Below are positions 8,335-17,444 of a stretch of DNA of 20,534 bases, piece after piece. The first letter of the stretch is position 1. Every line of letters starts with the position of its first letter. The stretch comes from Basidiobolus meristosporus CBS 931.73 (lineage: Eukaryota > Basidiobolomycota > Basidiobolomycetes > Basidiobolales > Basidiobolaceae). The stretch covers positions 1 through 20,534 of the forward strand of contig MCFE01001004.1 of assembly GCA_002104905.1 (NCBI GenBank), read 5' to 3'. The notes beneath the pieces were generated by a model. The model saw only the letters and a list, made by a program, of their open reading frames with translations. It had not been told where the DNA came from and ran no database searches. Position numbers and translations under genes: made by a program.

Positions 8335-9350
8335 AAACACTCTGCGTATTCACCTGATTGAAGACCCAGTTATCTTACATGGCTCGCCTGATGATTCCGT
8401 GGGCCGTATCCTGAGCGGGCATGTGTCTCTAACCCTCGCCAAGCCCATGAGCGTGAAATGCATCTCCCTCAGGTTGAAAGGCAAGGTGGAGTTCCATCGT
8501 ATTAAGGGTAGGTTGTTTTCATTGCGGCCCACTGCTGAACGACCCCAATAACGCTGGTTCTGTAGAGATTTGGGAGAAGGTCACCATTGTGGATCGAACC
8601 TGGACCTTGCTGAGGCCCGGGATGGATAACTACCTGCTTGACGCCAAGACCCATATGTTCCCATTTGAGTTTGCCCTAAGAGGCAACCTCCCTGATTCAG
8701 TGAACGTAGCCCATTGCCGTGTGTCTTACAGATTAACCTCCGTGGTGGAGAGGCCGTTGTTTTGGAACATCAAAGCCAGCCGCGTACTGCGAATTCAGCG
8801 CACGTGCTCACCATTGGTGGATCAGAGATACATCCCACATAGCAGCCTGGGTGTATGGGCGAAGTCCCTCTACTACAACATATCTCTGGAGAAGGGCAGC
8901 TTCACTCCTGGGGAGCTGATCCCGGTGAGCTTCAAATTCCTTTCCCAAACCAAGGAGTACTACATCACCGAGATCATCGTGAGCATCCGGGAGGTTGCCA
9001 GCTACACCGATCTGAACCTCAAGCCCACCATCGACAGCGAGAAGATCTATCAGAAAACGTTCGACTCCAGGCTCTATCCGCTGGACCAGGGATTCCAGGT
9101 CACTCTGCCGATGCCCACGAACATCCACTGCGACTGTAGTTCAGACATCATCACCGTGTCTCATCTGATAGTAGCCAAGATCCGGCTGATGGACGCTTTC
9201 CAGCGACGCTGGTATTTCTACATCAATGTACCGTTTGTCGTCCAGTCACATGCACAACACGAACTTTCCAACTCCCCACCTAGCTACGAGTCTCCTAATG
9301 CGGAAATCTCCCCACCACCATACCAGCGGGTTGAGGTCTTTTGTCACTAG
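8327..9350 (+). CDS. alpha-arrestin (arrestin-related trafficking adaptor) with two PY motifs
   Basis: Alpha-arrestins recruit Rsp5/Nedd4-type ubiquitin ligases to membrane transporters and so direct their endocytosis. Two exons, 8327-8507 and 8566-9350, join across a 58-bp intron to give 321 residues. The arrestin-N domain fills the first half: SGHVSLTLAKPMSVKCISLRLKG followed by a strand-rich region with FPFEFALRGNLPDSV. The arrestin-C domain follows, with YYNISLEKGSFTPGELIPVSF and VSHLIVAKIRLMD. The tail holds two PY motifs for WW-domain binding, PPSY at 298-301 and PPPY at 310-313. This is short for the family, since most fungal Art proteins exceed 500 residues with long tails. A TATA box at 8263 and a tiny overlapping uORF precede the ATG. 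Cargo cannot be inferred. CACGTG at 8801-8806 lies inside the coding region and is probably fortuitous. Confidence 0.87.
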
Positions 9351-9451
9351 CCCGCCCTCTCTTGAGCATAATCACTTTGTATATATTATTCCCTTATCTG
9401 TACAAATCGAATGGTTCCCACTTGTCAATGCTTGTTGTAGGGCCAGTAATA

Positions 9452-9459
9452 GTCACGTG
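9452..9459. promoter_or_regulatory. E-box GTCACGTG
   Basis: Matches RTCACRTG. It lies about 100 bp past the arrestin stop with no downstream gene nearby, so it may be fortuitous. Confidence 0.2.
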
Positions 9460-9768
9460 CTTACCTAATCAGGATAAATCAGAAACGAGGTTATTTCGCT
9501 TTGAATCATGTTCACTAACATGGGTGCCACCTAGTGGCCTGGTTTTGCCAAGCAGCCCCAATGGGGGATTTGGGGATAGGGCTACGGTTAAGGAAAGGGA
9601 AAAGGTAAGGGCTAGCAATGCGTAAGGAGTACCAAAACGATGCTAGCATATCTCGGGCAATGTGCCTGTAGTTGGTTCGCGTGCTTTGTATTCTAAGTAT
9701 GGCCATTAGTGGGCATGACACACCAAGCAGATGCACTCTACCAGCCACGCAGTTGTAGAAGCTTCGAT

Positions 9769-10083
9769 TCAATAGCTTCCACTGTTGTCCACTTGTGCTG
9801 AAGGAAGGTGGCTTTTCAGGCAGATATCCTGTATACACCAGAGTCGAGCCGAAACGAGACTTGTCAGCTGACGGCCTGGATCAGTTTTGACCATTCCCGG
9901 TATGCTGCATTGTTGGAAATCAGCAATATCACTGGTACCTCCCACCACCGGTTTGTCTGGCCATAATCTGGCCTGCTTCTGGTCAGTCAACCCCGCGCTA
10001 CAAATCATGTTAGAGCGGATTTCATTCGACTGAAACGCAATCGCAAAGAATAGATCATGCGCACTATCAACATAGGAGTCCAT
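9769..10083 (-). CDS. possible hypothetical protein, 104 residues
   Basis: The frame starts at an ATG and runs 104 codons. A TA-rich, TATA-like run lies about 160-175 bases upstream on the same strand (10245-10257), which is compatible with a promoter. The product has no domain I recognise. It contains a mildly hydrophobic stretch near residues 11-16 (LFFAIAF) and four cysteines. Part of it may be an exon of a longer gene, or the frame may be chance in a 1.9-kb gene-poor region. Confidence 0.2.
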   Translation of the reverse strand: MDSYVDSAHDLFFAIAFQSNEIRSNMICSAGLTDQKQARLWPDKPVVGGTSDIADFQQCSIPGMVKTDPGRQLTSLVSARLWCIQDICLKSHLPSAQVDNSGSY

Positions 10084-11267
10084 CGCAATCCCGCCTCAAT
10101 CTATCTAATACAAAATAGCCGGTTGTCTATGACCTGGCTGGATTAGAGTAACGGTTGTTGAAATCCACCTGCTCCATCGCGTCACTCCTATCCCAATTGC
10201 CATCAGAGATGGAGCAGTCCGATTTGCAAAAGGGTGAATTGGCTTATTATATATATATGCCTGCAAATAGATTTATTTTACGGTGAAGCACGTTGGCATT
10301 CTCATCAAATCAGAGGTCATCAGTGGCTTCATTGGGATTGATCATAGGATAGATACACATGCTACGCCTCTCAACTTAACCTCTGCCCCGGCTTTCTGAG
10401 CGCAGATATCCAGATTTGAAGCAGCACTCTTCCAACCTGAACACCGCCAGAAGAGCATTGGTCCGTTGGCCGACCCTGGCATCCATATACTCGCAGGGCT
10501 GCGATGTGGTGCTCCCCAGCTGGATGACAGGACTGTCACATTGTATTTGTCTGTTCAGCGGCATTCAATGAAATATTGCCACTACTACCACCAGTAGGTT
10601 TGAGAATAGTGCGCAAGGGCTGGATCACCTTGCACATCCCTCTCGAACAATGCGGCGGCTACAGAGCAAGATGCTTTGTGTGATCAACGTTTTCCGGCTG
10701 ATTGTACACCATGCAGCCCTATGCAATCTGACCTTGCTCTACCTTCGGGATGTGTGGTGGGTCATCATGTGGGGAAATCCCAACGTTACTTGGAAACCTC
10801 AACGAATCAATCAACAATCCATGGATGAAGTAATCATGAGTCCGCCATTATACGGCCCATATTCTCCGAACAAAAGTACGTGGAGAATATTGGAGATTCG
10901 TTCTCAAATCCTCCTTGATTTAGCGTTTTGAATTGTTTGGCGGGGTGAGGGGCCGTTTCATGGTCTGCGGGGAGAATCACTATGAGGAGACAAAACAACA
11001 TTGAACGTGATTAGCTCTGGTTGTGGCCGATTCCCGAAACTACGATTCTTTAAATGTGCGTATCTGGAGATCTCCAGCACACAATAATAAATCCGCTCTC
11101 CTCTCCCAACGCCGCTCATTCCTTTCTCGTTCACCCTTTCTGTTGATCAGCTGGTGATCTTTGTAATAGGCCAACCCCCTTACTCGTTAGCGTACTCAGG
11201 CTCTTTTCTCACGTCTCGTTTGTCGCGTGGATCCACTCCCTCGGAACATTGAAAGCGATCTTCCCAC

Positions 11268-13149
11268 ATGGTTCATAAGTCTATTACGGTCTCGCTCAAG
11301 ACTGCTGGTCATGGAATTCTTCGCACTCCACTTGGAGAGTTCACTGTGATCAAATCACTTGGCGAAGGTAGCTACGGAAAAGTCAAACTGGTCATGAACA
11401 TTGCTACTCACGAAAAGGTACTTGCTCTGCACATCCAAGGCACGGTCGCGAACAACTCACTGACCCCCTTTTTACAGTACGCAGTGAAAATCATTCGACG
11501 CCAGGTGCGTCGTGGTAATTGGGTAGATGCCAAGCGTACAGCGTCTCTAGAAAAAAGAGTGATTCGAGAGGCAAACATGGCTCGCCTGCTCTCCCACCCG
11601 AACATCGTGTCGTTGAGCAACTTCCGCATCACTGACACCCATTTCTATCTGTTTTACGAATACATCGATGGCTGTCAACTGGCCGACAAAATAGGTAGAA
11701 AAGGGATCTGCGAGGAAAAGGCCAAGAAGTACCTACACCAGATCATTGCTGCTCTGAGTAAGTCCTATTGTTGATTCGATCGCCTGTCGCATTCAGGTCT
11801 AACCAGCACTCCAGGCTATTGTCATGGTAATTCCATTACCCACAGAGACATCAAGATTGAGGTAAGCCAGGGAATTAGATTTCGGCAGGCGACATGGCTT
11901 AATGGCATTGTTCAAGAATATCTTGGTGGATAAGAGCGATACGATCAAGTTGATTGATTTTGGCCTGGCGAACTTCTTCAACCGCAATGAAGTATTAAGA
12001 ACCTCCTGTGGCAGTATTCCTTACACTGCGCCAGAGATTCTACGTGGGGAGCCTTATGTGGGTAAGGATTGGCTTGCTAATTAAGCTATTGGCTCCCAAC
12101 ACTAAACTATTTACAATCGTGGCTGCTCACAGGGCCTGAAGTTGATATATGGTCAATAGGTAAGCTACCAACTGACACCATTTCGAGACCACTCTGCTCA
12201 TACCAAGTACCAGGTGTAGTATTGTTTGTGATGGTAGCAGGATATCTGCCATTTGGCGACCCTGCCAGGCCAAAGAATTTCGATCGTATAATGGCCGCCA
12301 GAGTGAAGTACCCTGCAAGCATCTCTGAAGGTTGTCCACCTTGCCTGATTTGCGCCTCCGAGATGCTAATCTCTCTTTGGTTCGCTAGAGTGTAGAAACT
12401 TGATCTCTCGCTGCCTGGACCCAGTTCGTATGAGACGACTTACTATCTCACAGATCTATGCGCATTCATTCCTTGCCGGATTAGGTGACATAACAAGCCC
12501 TTACACAAACCCAAACACTACCATTGCCCTGCCCAAGATTCTTAGCGATGAGATAGTGAGGGAGATGGCGACGTGTCTATTCGATACAGAGGACAACATA
12601 CGATCTTTGTTGCTTACGGAGCTAACCTTCGGCAGGCAGAACCATGGCGAGGTTCTGGTTAAGCCTAGCCCGGTCTCCTCGGTATACAACCTCATCTCGA
12701 AGAACCAGCTGAAGAATAGCGGCGACACGTTTTCGAGAACTAGTAGCACTGAGGCCATCAAGGGGTTCAACATACCCAAGGTCGGGCTTACGATATACTT
12801 GAACCACTGTGTTCTTACGATATCGAAGGCCAATGCCTCGAACGTTCTCAACGAGATCCTTATGTTCTTGGATGATCATCAGCTGGCGTATTTCGTGGAC
12901 CACGAAAGCGCCAAAGTCATCTGTCAACACTCACCATCGGTAGGTGAGCACCACTGGAGCATTCTTGAGCGGAGATCCTTCTCCGTGATGATCCGAGTGG
13001 TTCAGATCAAATACACCAACTCCGCAGCGGTGATCATCAAGCGTGCCAACGGCGACAAGAACAAGTTTCAAGAATTCAAACGGTTCTTGAAGATCATGGT
13101 CAAACAGATCGGACCCCGGAAAGGAGGTGCGCCGAATGCTGAAGCGTAG
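11268..13149 (+). CDS. Kin1/MARK-like serine/threonine protein kinase
   Basis: Seven exons: 11268-11417, 11478-11757, 11815-11861, 11917-12061, 12133-12159, 12214-12330 and 12389-13149, giving 508 residues. The kinase domain (about 25-290) shows every catalytic element: glycine loop GEGSYGKV (32-39), lysine K54 in YAVKII, HRDIKIEN with catalytic D155, DFG with D173, T-loop T188 in RTSCGS, and APEI. GPEVDIWSIG and the insertion-bearing stretch before REANMARLLSHPNI fit Kin1/Kin2, PAR-1 and MARK kinases, which act in polarity, secretion and membrane stress. The C-terminal part (about 386-500) ends in a basic region (FQEFKRFLKIM) resembling a KA1 membrane-binding domain, less certain. Yeast Kin1 and Kin2 are about twice as long. 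Exon 5 is only 27 bp. Intron 1 is 60 bp without an in-frame stop, so its retention would add 20 residues between the glycine loop and K54. The donor of intron 6 (GTTGTC) is unusual. Confidence 0.93.
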
Positions 13150-13865
13150 GTTGGTGGTGGCGAGCGACCGTTTATATATTTGTGTATGTTTTTGGCTACG
13201 GTAGAATCAGTGATAGGTACTCCACATAGAATAATTCCTTAGTATATAGTGGCTTCCGGGCCCCTTTCTGTTATCTTATTAGACAAGTAACTTCCCACCC
13301 TCCAGCTGCCCGTAATGTTATTCCTCCTGTATCCTGAGTTGGGTCTGGGAAAGCTTATATCAAAGTAAATTGGTCCGGGGTTGCTTATCCACGCCGGTCT
13401 CACACACTGTCTCAATTAGTGGCCTTGCCTGGCGCCAAACCATCGGAATTCCCAACACAAAGGAATCGTGGTCATGAAGTCCCGATAATTTTGGGTGCAA
13501 CCCCGTGTGCTCATGTGATCATTCTGGAAGATTCCTAAGCACCCCACTAACAAGCAGAGTTACAGGCCCCAAAGATTTCTCGTTGCTTGCCACATTTGGC
13601 ACCACCCCTCTTACCACACAGGAATAGAGGATGCCCACCAGAGGGGGACCATCGAGCCCAAAAAATGGGCCCAAAATCCGGCGCTTCCAAGGAGATGAAA
13701 AAAAGGGTGGATGATTTTTGCTTATATTACAAAACATACACTGGTCGCAACTTCATAATCCCTTATCGAAAGTCCTGTGACCTGAAATATCACGTTTCTG
13801 CTCAGCGAAAACAACGCGTCTTCTCAATAACATAGTAACCGAAACACGACCTCAGTTTACTCGAT
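13150..13865. other. intergenic region upstream of the bHLH gene
   Basis: No gene is seen. It contains a candidate Cbf1 site, ATCACATG on the minus strand (13512-13519), and an MCB-like ACGCGT at 13814-13819, 46 bp before the bHLH ATG. The short plus-strand frame at 13587-13835 is unrecognised. Confidence 0.4.
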
Positions 13866-14642
13866 ATGTCGGGCAACAGTACAACTCTTGATCTGGTATT
13901 TATCTCAGTTCAGTCAGGCCCAGTTCCCATATACATCTCTACCGTGTGGAAGTGCCTAACCCTGTGTACGACTCTGGATATTTATGTGTGTTTTTTACTT
14001 AGCATCACCAGGATCTCAAGGAAGTGTCCCAGACAGCCCAGAACCACCTGCAGAACCAGGTCCTTTCCCAGCAGCAGTGGTCTACGGAACTTTCCCAGCA
14101 AGCGGTTTCCCAGCAAGCGCTAGCCCATCAAACACTGCTGAGCTCCTCTGTCTCCGCAAATGGAAAGGAAAATATGATAGAATCCAAGTGAGTGTCTCCA
14201 CCCCCAACTGCCCACCACAGCGCAGAGGTACTAACCGTCATCTGGCAACTTTCTGTTGCGTAGTAACCTGGACAACTCGATTTCCAAGCCAAAGCCGCCG
14301 GTCGGTAGTGAAGAGTGGCACCGACTTCGCCGTGAAAGCCACAAGGAGGTAGAGCGTAGAAGGCGGGAGACGATCAACGAGGGTATCAATGAAATCGCGA
14401 AGTTGGTCCCTGGCTGCGAGAAAAACAAAGGGAGTATTTTGAGCCGGGCTGTACAGTACATCCAACAGTTGAAGGAGAACGAGGCGACGAACATTGAGAA
14501 GTGGACCCTGGAGAAATTATTGACCGACCAAGCGATCAACGAGTTGAGCCATCAGGTGGAGATGCTCAAGGCCGAAAACGAGCAACTTCGGGCTCAGCTG
14601 GATGAGCTGTCCCCTTCGAAGAAGAAAGCGCGTAAAGAGTAA
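13866..14642 (+). CDS. CBF1: Cbf1-like bHLH leucine-zipper transcription factor
   Basis: Three exons, 13866-13895, 14003-14187 and 14264-14642, give 197 residues with consistent phases. Exon 2 encodes a Gln/Ser-rich segment (residues 11-71). The basic region is RRESHKEVERRRRETIN with H98, E102 and R106, the His-Glu-Arg set that reads CACGTG in class B bHLH proteins. Helix-loop-helix follows (LVPGCEKNKGSILSRAVQYI). NIEKWTLEKLL and a leucine-rich coiled coil come next, matching yeast Cbf1 in order and spacing. The protein ends with a lysine-rich tail (SPSKKKARKE). Cbf1 acts in sulphur-amino-acid control and centromere or chromatin functions in yeasts; which role applies here is unknown. At the exon 2 acceptor, use of the CAG nine bases downstream (after 14011) would drop three residues without changing frame. 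Confidence 0.9.
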
Positions 14643-14688
14643 GCTGGACCATCCACTCTCTAGAAGTCTGTCTGTACTAAGTTGGATT

Positions 14689-14708
14689 CCAGTCCCAGTC
14701 CCAGCCCC
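14689..14708. repeat. short CCAGTC hexanucleotide tract
   Basis: Just over three units of ccagtc, the last degenerate (ccagcc), 47 bases after the bHLH stop. Confidence 0.6.
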
Positions 14709-15096
14709 AAACCTTGACCCACTTACTGCTTTAGTTGTATATTTGTGCATAGGCTTACTCTACTCCTTTCATCTTTTTAATACGTTTATCACACGTTGGT
14801 CCACACCATAACCTGGTTTAACAGTTAAACAGTCCTATTCTATTTTGTATCTTCAACAACGAGTTATGAAGCATCGGGGGGTTTTTTGTCCCCAGGTTCC
14901 ATCCCACCACCTCGTCATGAAGGAACATCCCATCTCCTTTGGTGTCCGTTGTTGTGTTGATTTCTCTAGGACCCCTTATATTTTCCCTCTCTTTCATAGC
15001 ATATTCGTTGTGGATGAAACAATATACACTTTTTATCTTTCAACCCTCGTTTCGTGGCCCTGTTGGACCGGACCTTGCGGCGTTATGTCCTTTTCC

Positions 15097-15120
15097 CTCC
15101 CGCTCCCGCTCCCGCTCCCG
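15097..15120. repeat. (CTCCCG)4 microsatellite
   Basis: Four perfect tandem copies of ctcccg. Confidence 0.9.
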
Positions 15121-15244
15121 CATCAGTTCCGATTCCCCATTCCCCAACCTCATCGCTATCCCCCCGCTTCAGACCCGGATTGCCTTTTGGGTCGATGGTT
15201 CGATCGTAGGTGGTAAGGTTTGCCTTAATGATCGCGATGGCTGT

Positions 15245-15282
15245 ATCATCACTATCACCATCACCATCACCATCACCATCAC
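15245..15282. repeat. (ATCACC)n microsatellite
   Basis: Nearly five units of atcacc at 15254-15282, preceded by a degenerate atcatcact portion. Confidence 0.9.
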
Positions 15283-15419
15283 AGCTGGATGTGACCTACG
15301 TGGTGCGAGTTGTCCATTCACATTCCTTCCTGCGCTACAGCGGGTGTGAAATCGTCAAATCAGAAACCATGCCATTCCCAAATACGCGTCCCGATCCTAC
15401 ACGCGTTTCACCCAGTATG

Positions 15420-15428
15420 GTCACGTGA
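15420..15428. promoter_or_regulatory. E-box GTCACGTGA
   Basis: Matches RTCACRTG and sits just after two ACGCGT sites, but no gene is recognised next to it. Confidence 0.2.
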
Positions 15429-15596
15429 TGGAGAGGATTCAACCGACACTAAGGCAAGGGGTTTAGGATGAGCCTATTGCTGGAGAGAGGTGCTAGACCA
15501 TGGGGGGGGGGGCGGGAGTGGAAGAAATCAATATATGGACATTGGTCAAGTAATAGGGGTGCGGGACCCACTCACCTTCACTTTTTATTACTTGCC

Positions 15597-15626
15597 CTCC
15601 CACTCCCACTCCCACTCCGACTCCCA
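15597..15626. repeat. (CTCCCA)5 microsatellite
   Basis: Five units of ctccca, the fourth changed to ctccga. Confidence 0.9.
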
Positions 15627-16555
15627 TTCGTCGGGGCTCTGGTCAGTCACACGAATTACTCAGCCACGGTGATGGTCCTATCCATCCATATATCCTATAC
15701 AATGTAGTAGCTTATGATTGAACGCCACAGGCCTCCATTGCCCAGCCCTCGCGTATTTGTGCTTCCCCACATATTCCTTGCACACTGCCCATTGACCAGG
15801 CGACCAAAGGGCGTTTCCTACACAGTATCTGAGGGGAAACCTTTTTCCGGTTTAACGAGAACCCCATCCGGCATACCCTTGATGTAAATCACTCGGACCT
15901 CTTCCCCCCCCCCCGCCCCCGTCTACACTCAGTCAAGGAAATGCTCTACCCAGGTTTTCGTTTTTCGTAGAACCAGGCGTTCCTCACTTATCATCTCCTT
16001 GTTACTGCCAGGCCTACTTGTGGATGGAGGTGGGTGACATCAGAATACTGGGGGCGCAATTGACCTCGATGTGATCGGGTGGTCTCCAAGATCAAGGACC
16101 AACTGGAGCCAAAGGCTTGGTTCTTGGTTCCCAATAAATCAGTGACCGTGAATGCCCCCCCCTATCCCAATGTATCTCTCCACCAAACCCATCCAGATCC
16201 TACTGGGTCTATGGGATCGCTCACAGTTGGCTAGATGGATTTTCAGAGATACAAACCTACCAACCACTCTTGGAACCAAGTCAACCGCTGGGATGGAGTG
16301 GGTAACTCTGCAGCATGACATCATCTTACTTTGAGTGATCTTGGAATACTGGTTGGTCCAATATGAGTGATGGTCATTTGGCATGGCCAACCATACACAA
16401 GTCACTGGTGGTACTATGGATTATCCTATCAGATTTTTCTGGCAGCCACCATCAATATACCATACACAAACCAGAAGAAATCTGACTGGACTTAGGCACA
16501 GAGTCTTTCCAAAGTGAGGGATCAATTCCATAAGCATGTAGTTCATGCAATATAT

Positions 16556-16826
16556 ACTGCACAATTCTAGGAAGTATTGGAAGTGATTTGGTGAACTAGA
16601 GGAATCTCACAATATTTGCTTGGTTTTGTATTGAGCTCAACTAAAGTATGTATACTTTTAGGGGAACTTTGTAAAACCAATAATGAGTATGCTTTAATGA
16701 ACGTACCAGGAAGCTGAGTGCAAACTTTGGGGGCTGCTGGACAGGTTTTAAAATAACAATAACTTCCTTACCTTCTAAATCTGAGAATTAGCCAATAGCC
16801 TACCAACTAACTCTTGGGTGAATAAT
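16556..16826 (-). repeat. diverged copia LTR in inverse orientation
   Basis: The plus strand here aligns with the reverse complement of the intact LTR at 17085-17432. The 17-base word tattggaagtgatttgg is identical. It is followed about 75 bases later by tatactttta, and exactly 57 bases after that by gtgcaaa in both. Then comes gtgcaaa(c/g)tttggggctg..ggaca in both copies. By proportion the LTR begins near 16556. It should extend about 348 bp but is broken near 16826, where gag sequence in the opposite orientation starts. No primer-binding site is visible on its downstream side. Confidence 0.75.
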
Positions 16827-17084
16827 TCAAAAAGAGTGATAGTAAGCAGAAAAGCCTGAATATGGAAGTGCTGCAACAACTGAAGATAGACCATTCATAT
16901 CTGCACTAAATATAACCACAAACAAGGATTCTCAGATGTGGTATATTGACTCTGGAGCATCTCAACACTTTACACACCAAAAAGAACTTTTTACCCAATA
17001 TCAAGAAATTCCAATTAAGAAGGTTTTCATGGGTGACAATAGAACACTTGATGCAGTGGGAGAAGGAACTATCCAAGTAAACCT
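16827..17084 (+). pseudogene. copia gag-pol fragment (end of gag and start of protease)
   Basis: From about 16851 this segment is about 96% identical by eye to 18206-18439 of the adjacent element. It covers the end of gag and the start of the aspartic protease. It retains the protease motif WYIDSGAS, with the catalytic Asp codon GAC at 16948-16950. The left part (16827-16850) carries a one-base deletion relative to the other copy. The reading stops at 17084, where the LTR of the next element begins, so it is a remnant of an older copy split by an insertion. The last five bases (aacct, 17080-17084) are the expected target-site duplication. Confidence 0.9.
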
Positions 17085-17432
17085 TGTTGTGAAATTTGTA
17101 ATTCCACCTAAATATTCACCTAACTTAGTCACTTAGATCATTACCCTTAAATCCTAGAGAATACTGACCAAATTCCTTGTCGGGATTTACTTAGAATATT
17201 TTCACCAAAATACCAGATACCCAGAACATGAAAATTCTCAAAGTTGTCCAAACAGCCCCAAACTTTGCACACATGTTCTTGGGACCTTCCTTAACCTATT
17301 CTATTTGTTTGTAATGCCAAGACCAGGTAAAAGTATAAATACTACTTCTACATTCAATAAATCATCAAGTGAAAACCACATAATCTACTTGTTCTCCAAA
17401 TCACTTCCAATATCTCCAAGACTCTTACAACA
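17085..17432 (+). repeat. 5' LTR of the copia element
   Basis: It begins TGTTGT and ends ACAACA, a perfect 6-base terminal inverted repeat with the usual TG...CA ends. It contains TATAAAT at 17334-17340 and AATAAA at 17356-17361, as expected for U3 and R. The left edge is fixed by the break in the older gag-pol fragment, the right edge by the primer-binding site. Confidence 0.92.
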
Positions 17433-17444
17433 GGTTATGAGCCC
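17433..17444 (+). other. primer-binding site for an internally cleaved initiator tRNA-Met
   Basis: ggttatgagccc directly abuts the LTR. It is the reverse complement of GGGCTCATAACC, the anticodon arm of fungal initiator tRNA-Met (anticodon CAT). Drosophila copia and yeast Ty5 are known to prime from such an internal tRNA half rather than from the tRNA 3' end. Matching beyond these 12 bases depends on the host tRNA. Confidence 0.8.

Larger units (their letters stand above)
9351..11267. other. gene-poor region between the arrestin and kinase genes
   Basis: No recognised gene. It contains the weak minus-strand frame 9769-10083 described separately, a GTCACGTG E-box at 9452-9459, an alternating TA run at about 10245-10257, and unrecognised short frames around 10340-10930. 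The pyrimidine-rich stretch 11096-11145 (repeated CTC/CTT) just before the kinase ATG looks like a fungal core-promoter CT tract. Confidence 0.4.
14643..16555. other. non-coding region rich in hexanucleotide repeats and homopolymers
   Basis: No gene is recognised. It holds four different hexamer tracts (listed separately), G11 at 15502-15512, C11 at 15904-15914 and C8 at 16154-16161. It also has an E-box TCACGTGA at 15421-15428 and two ACGCGT sites at 15384-15389 and 15401-15406. An imperfect hairpin pairs 16430-16442 (cagatttttctgg) with 16471-16484. Open frames here mostly translate the repeats (runs of Ser-Pro, Leu-Pro, Thr-Ile) and are not credible genes. Confidence 0.55.

Noticed and set aside
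8808-9128. Minus-strand frame inside the arrestin gene
   Set aside because: A shadow of a GC-rich coding exon in another frame; the plus strand encodes a clear arrestin domain.
12501-12930. Two long minus-strand frames opposite the kinase C-terminus
   Set aside because: They are antisense shadows of the large last exon, with no domain and no upstream signals.
15210-15428. Ser-Pro-rich open frame across the ATCACC repeat
   Set aside because: The frame is open only because the microsatellite has no stops; there is no splice or start support.
17305-17436. 44-residue N-terminal extension of the gag-pol frame into the LTR
   Set aside because: It lies upstream of, and across, the LTR TATA box at 17334, so the RNA would not contain the ATG at 17314 or earlier starts.
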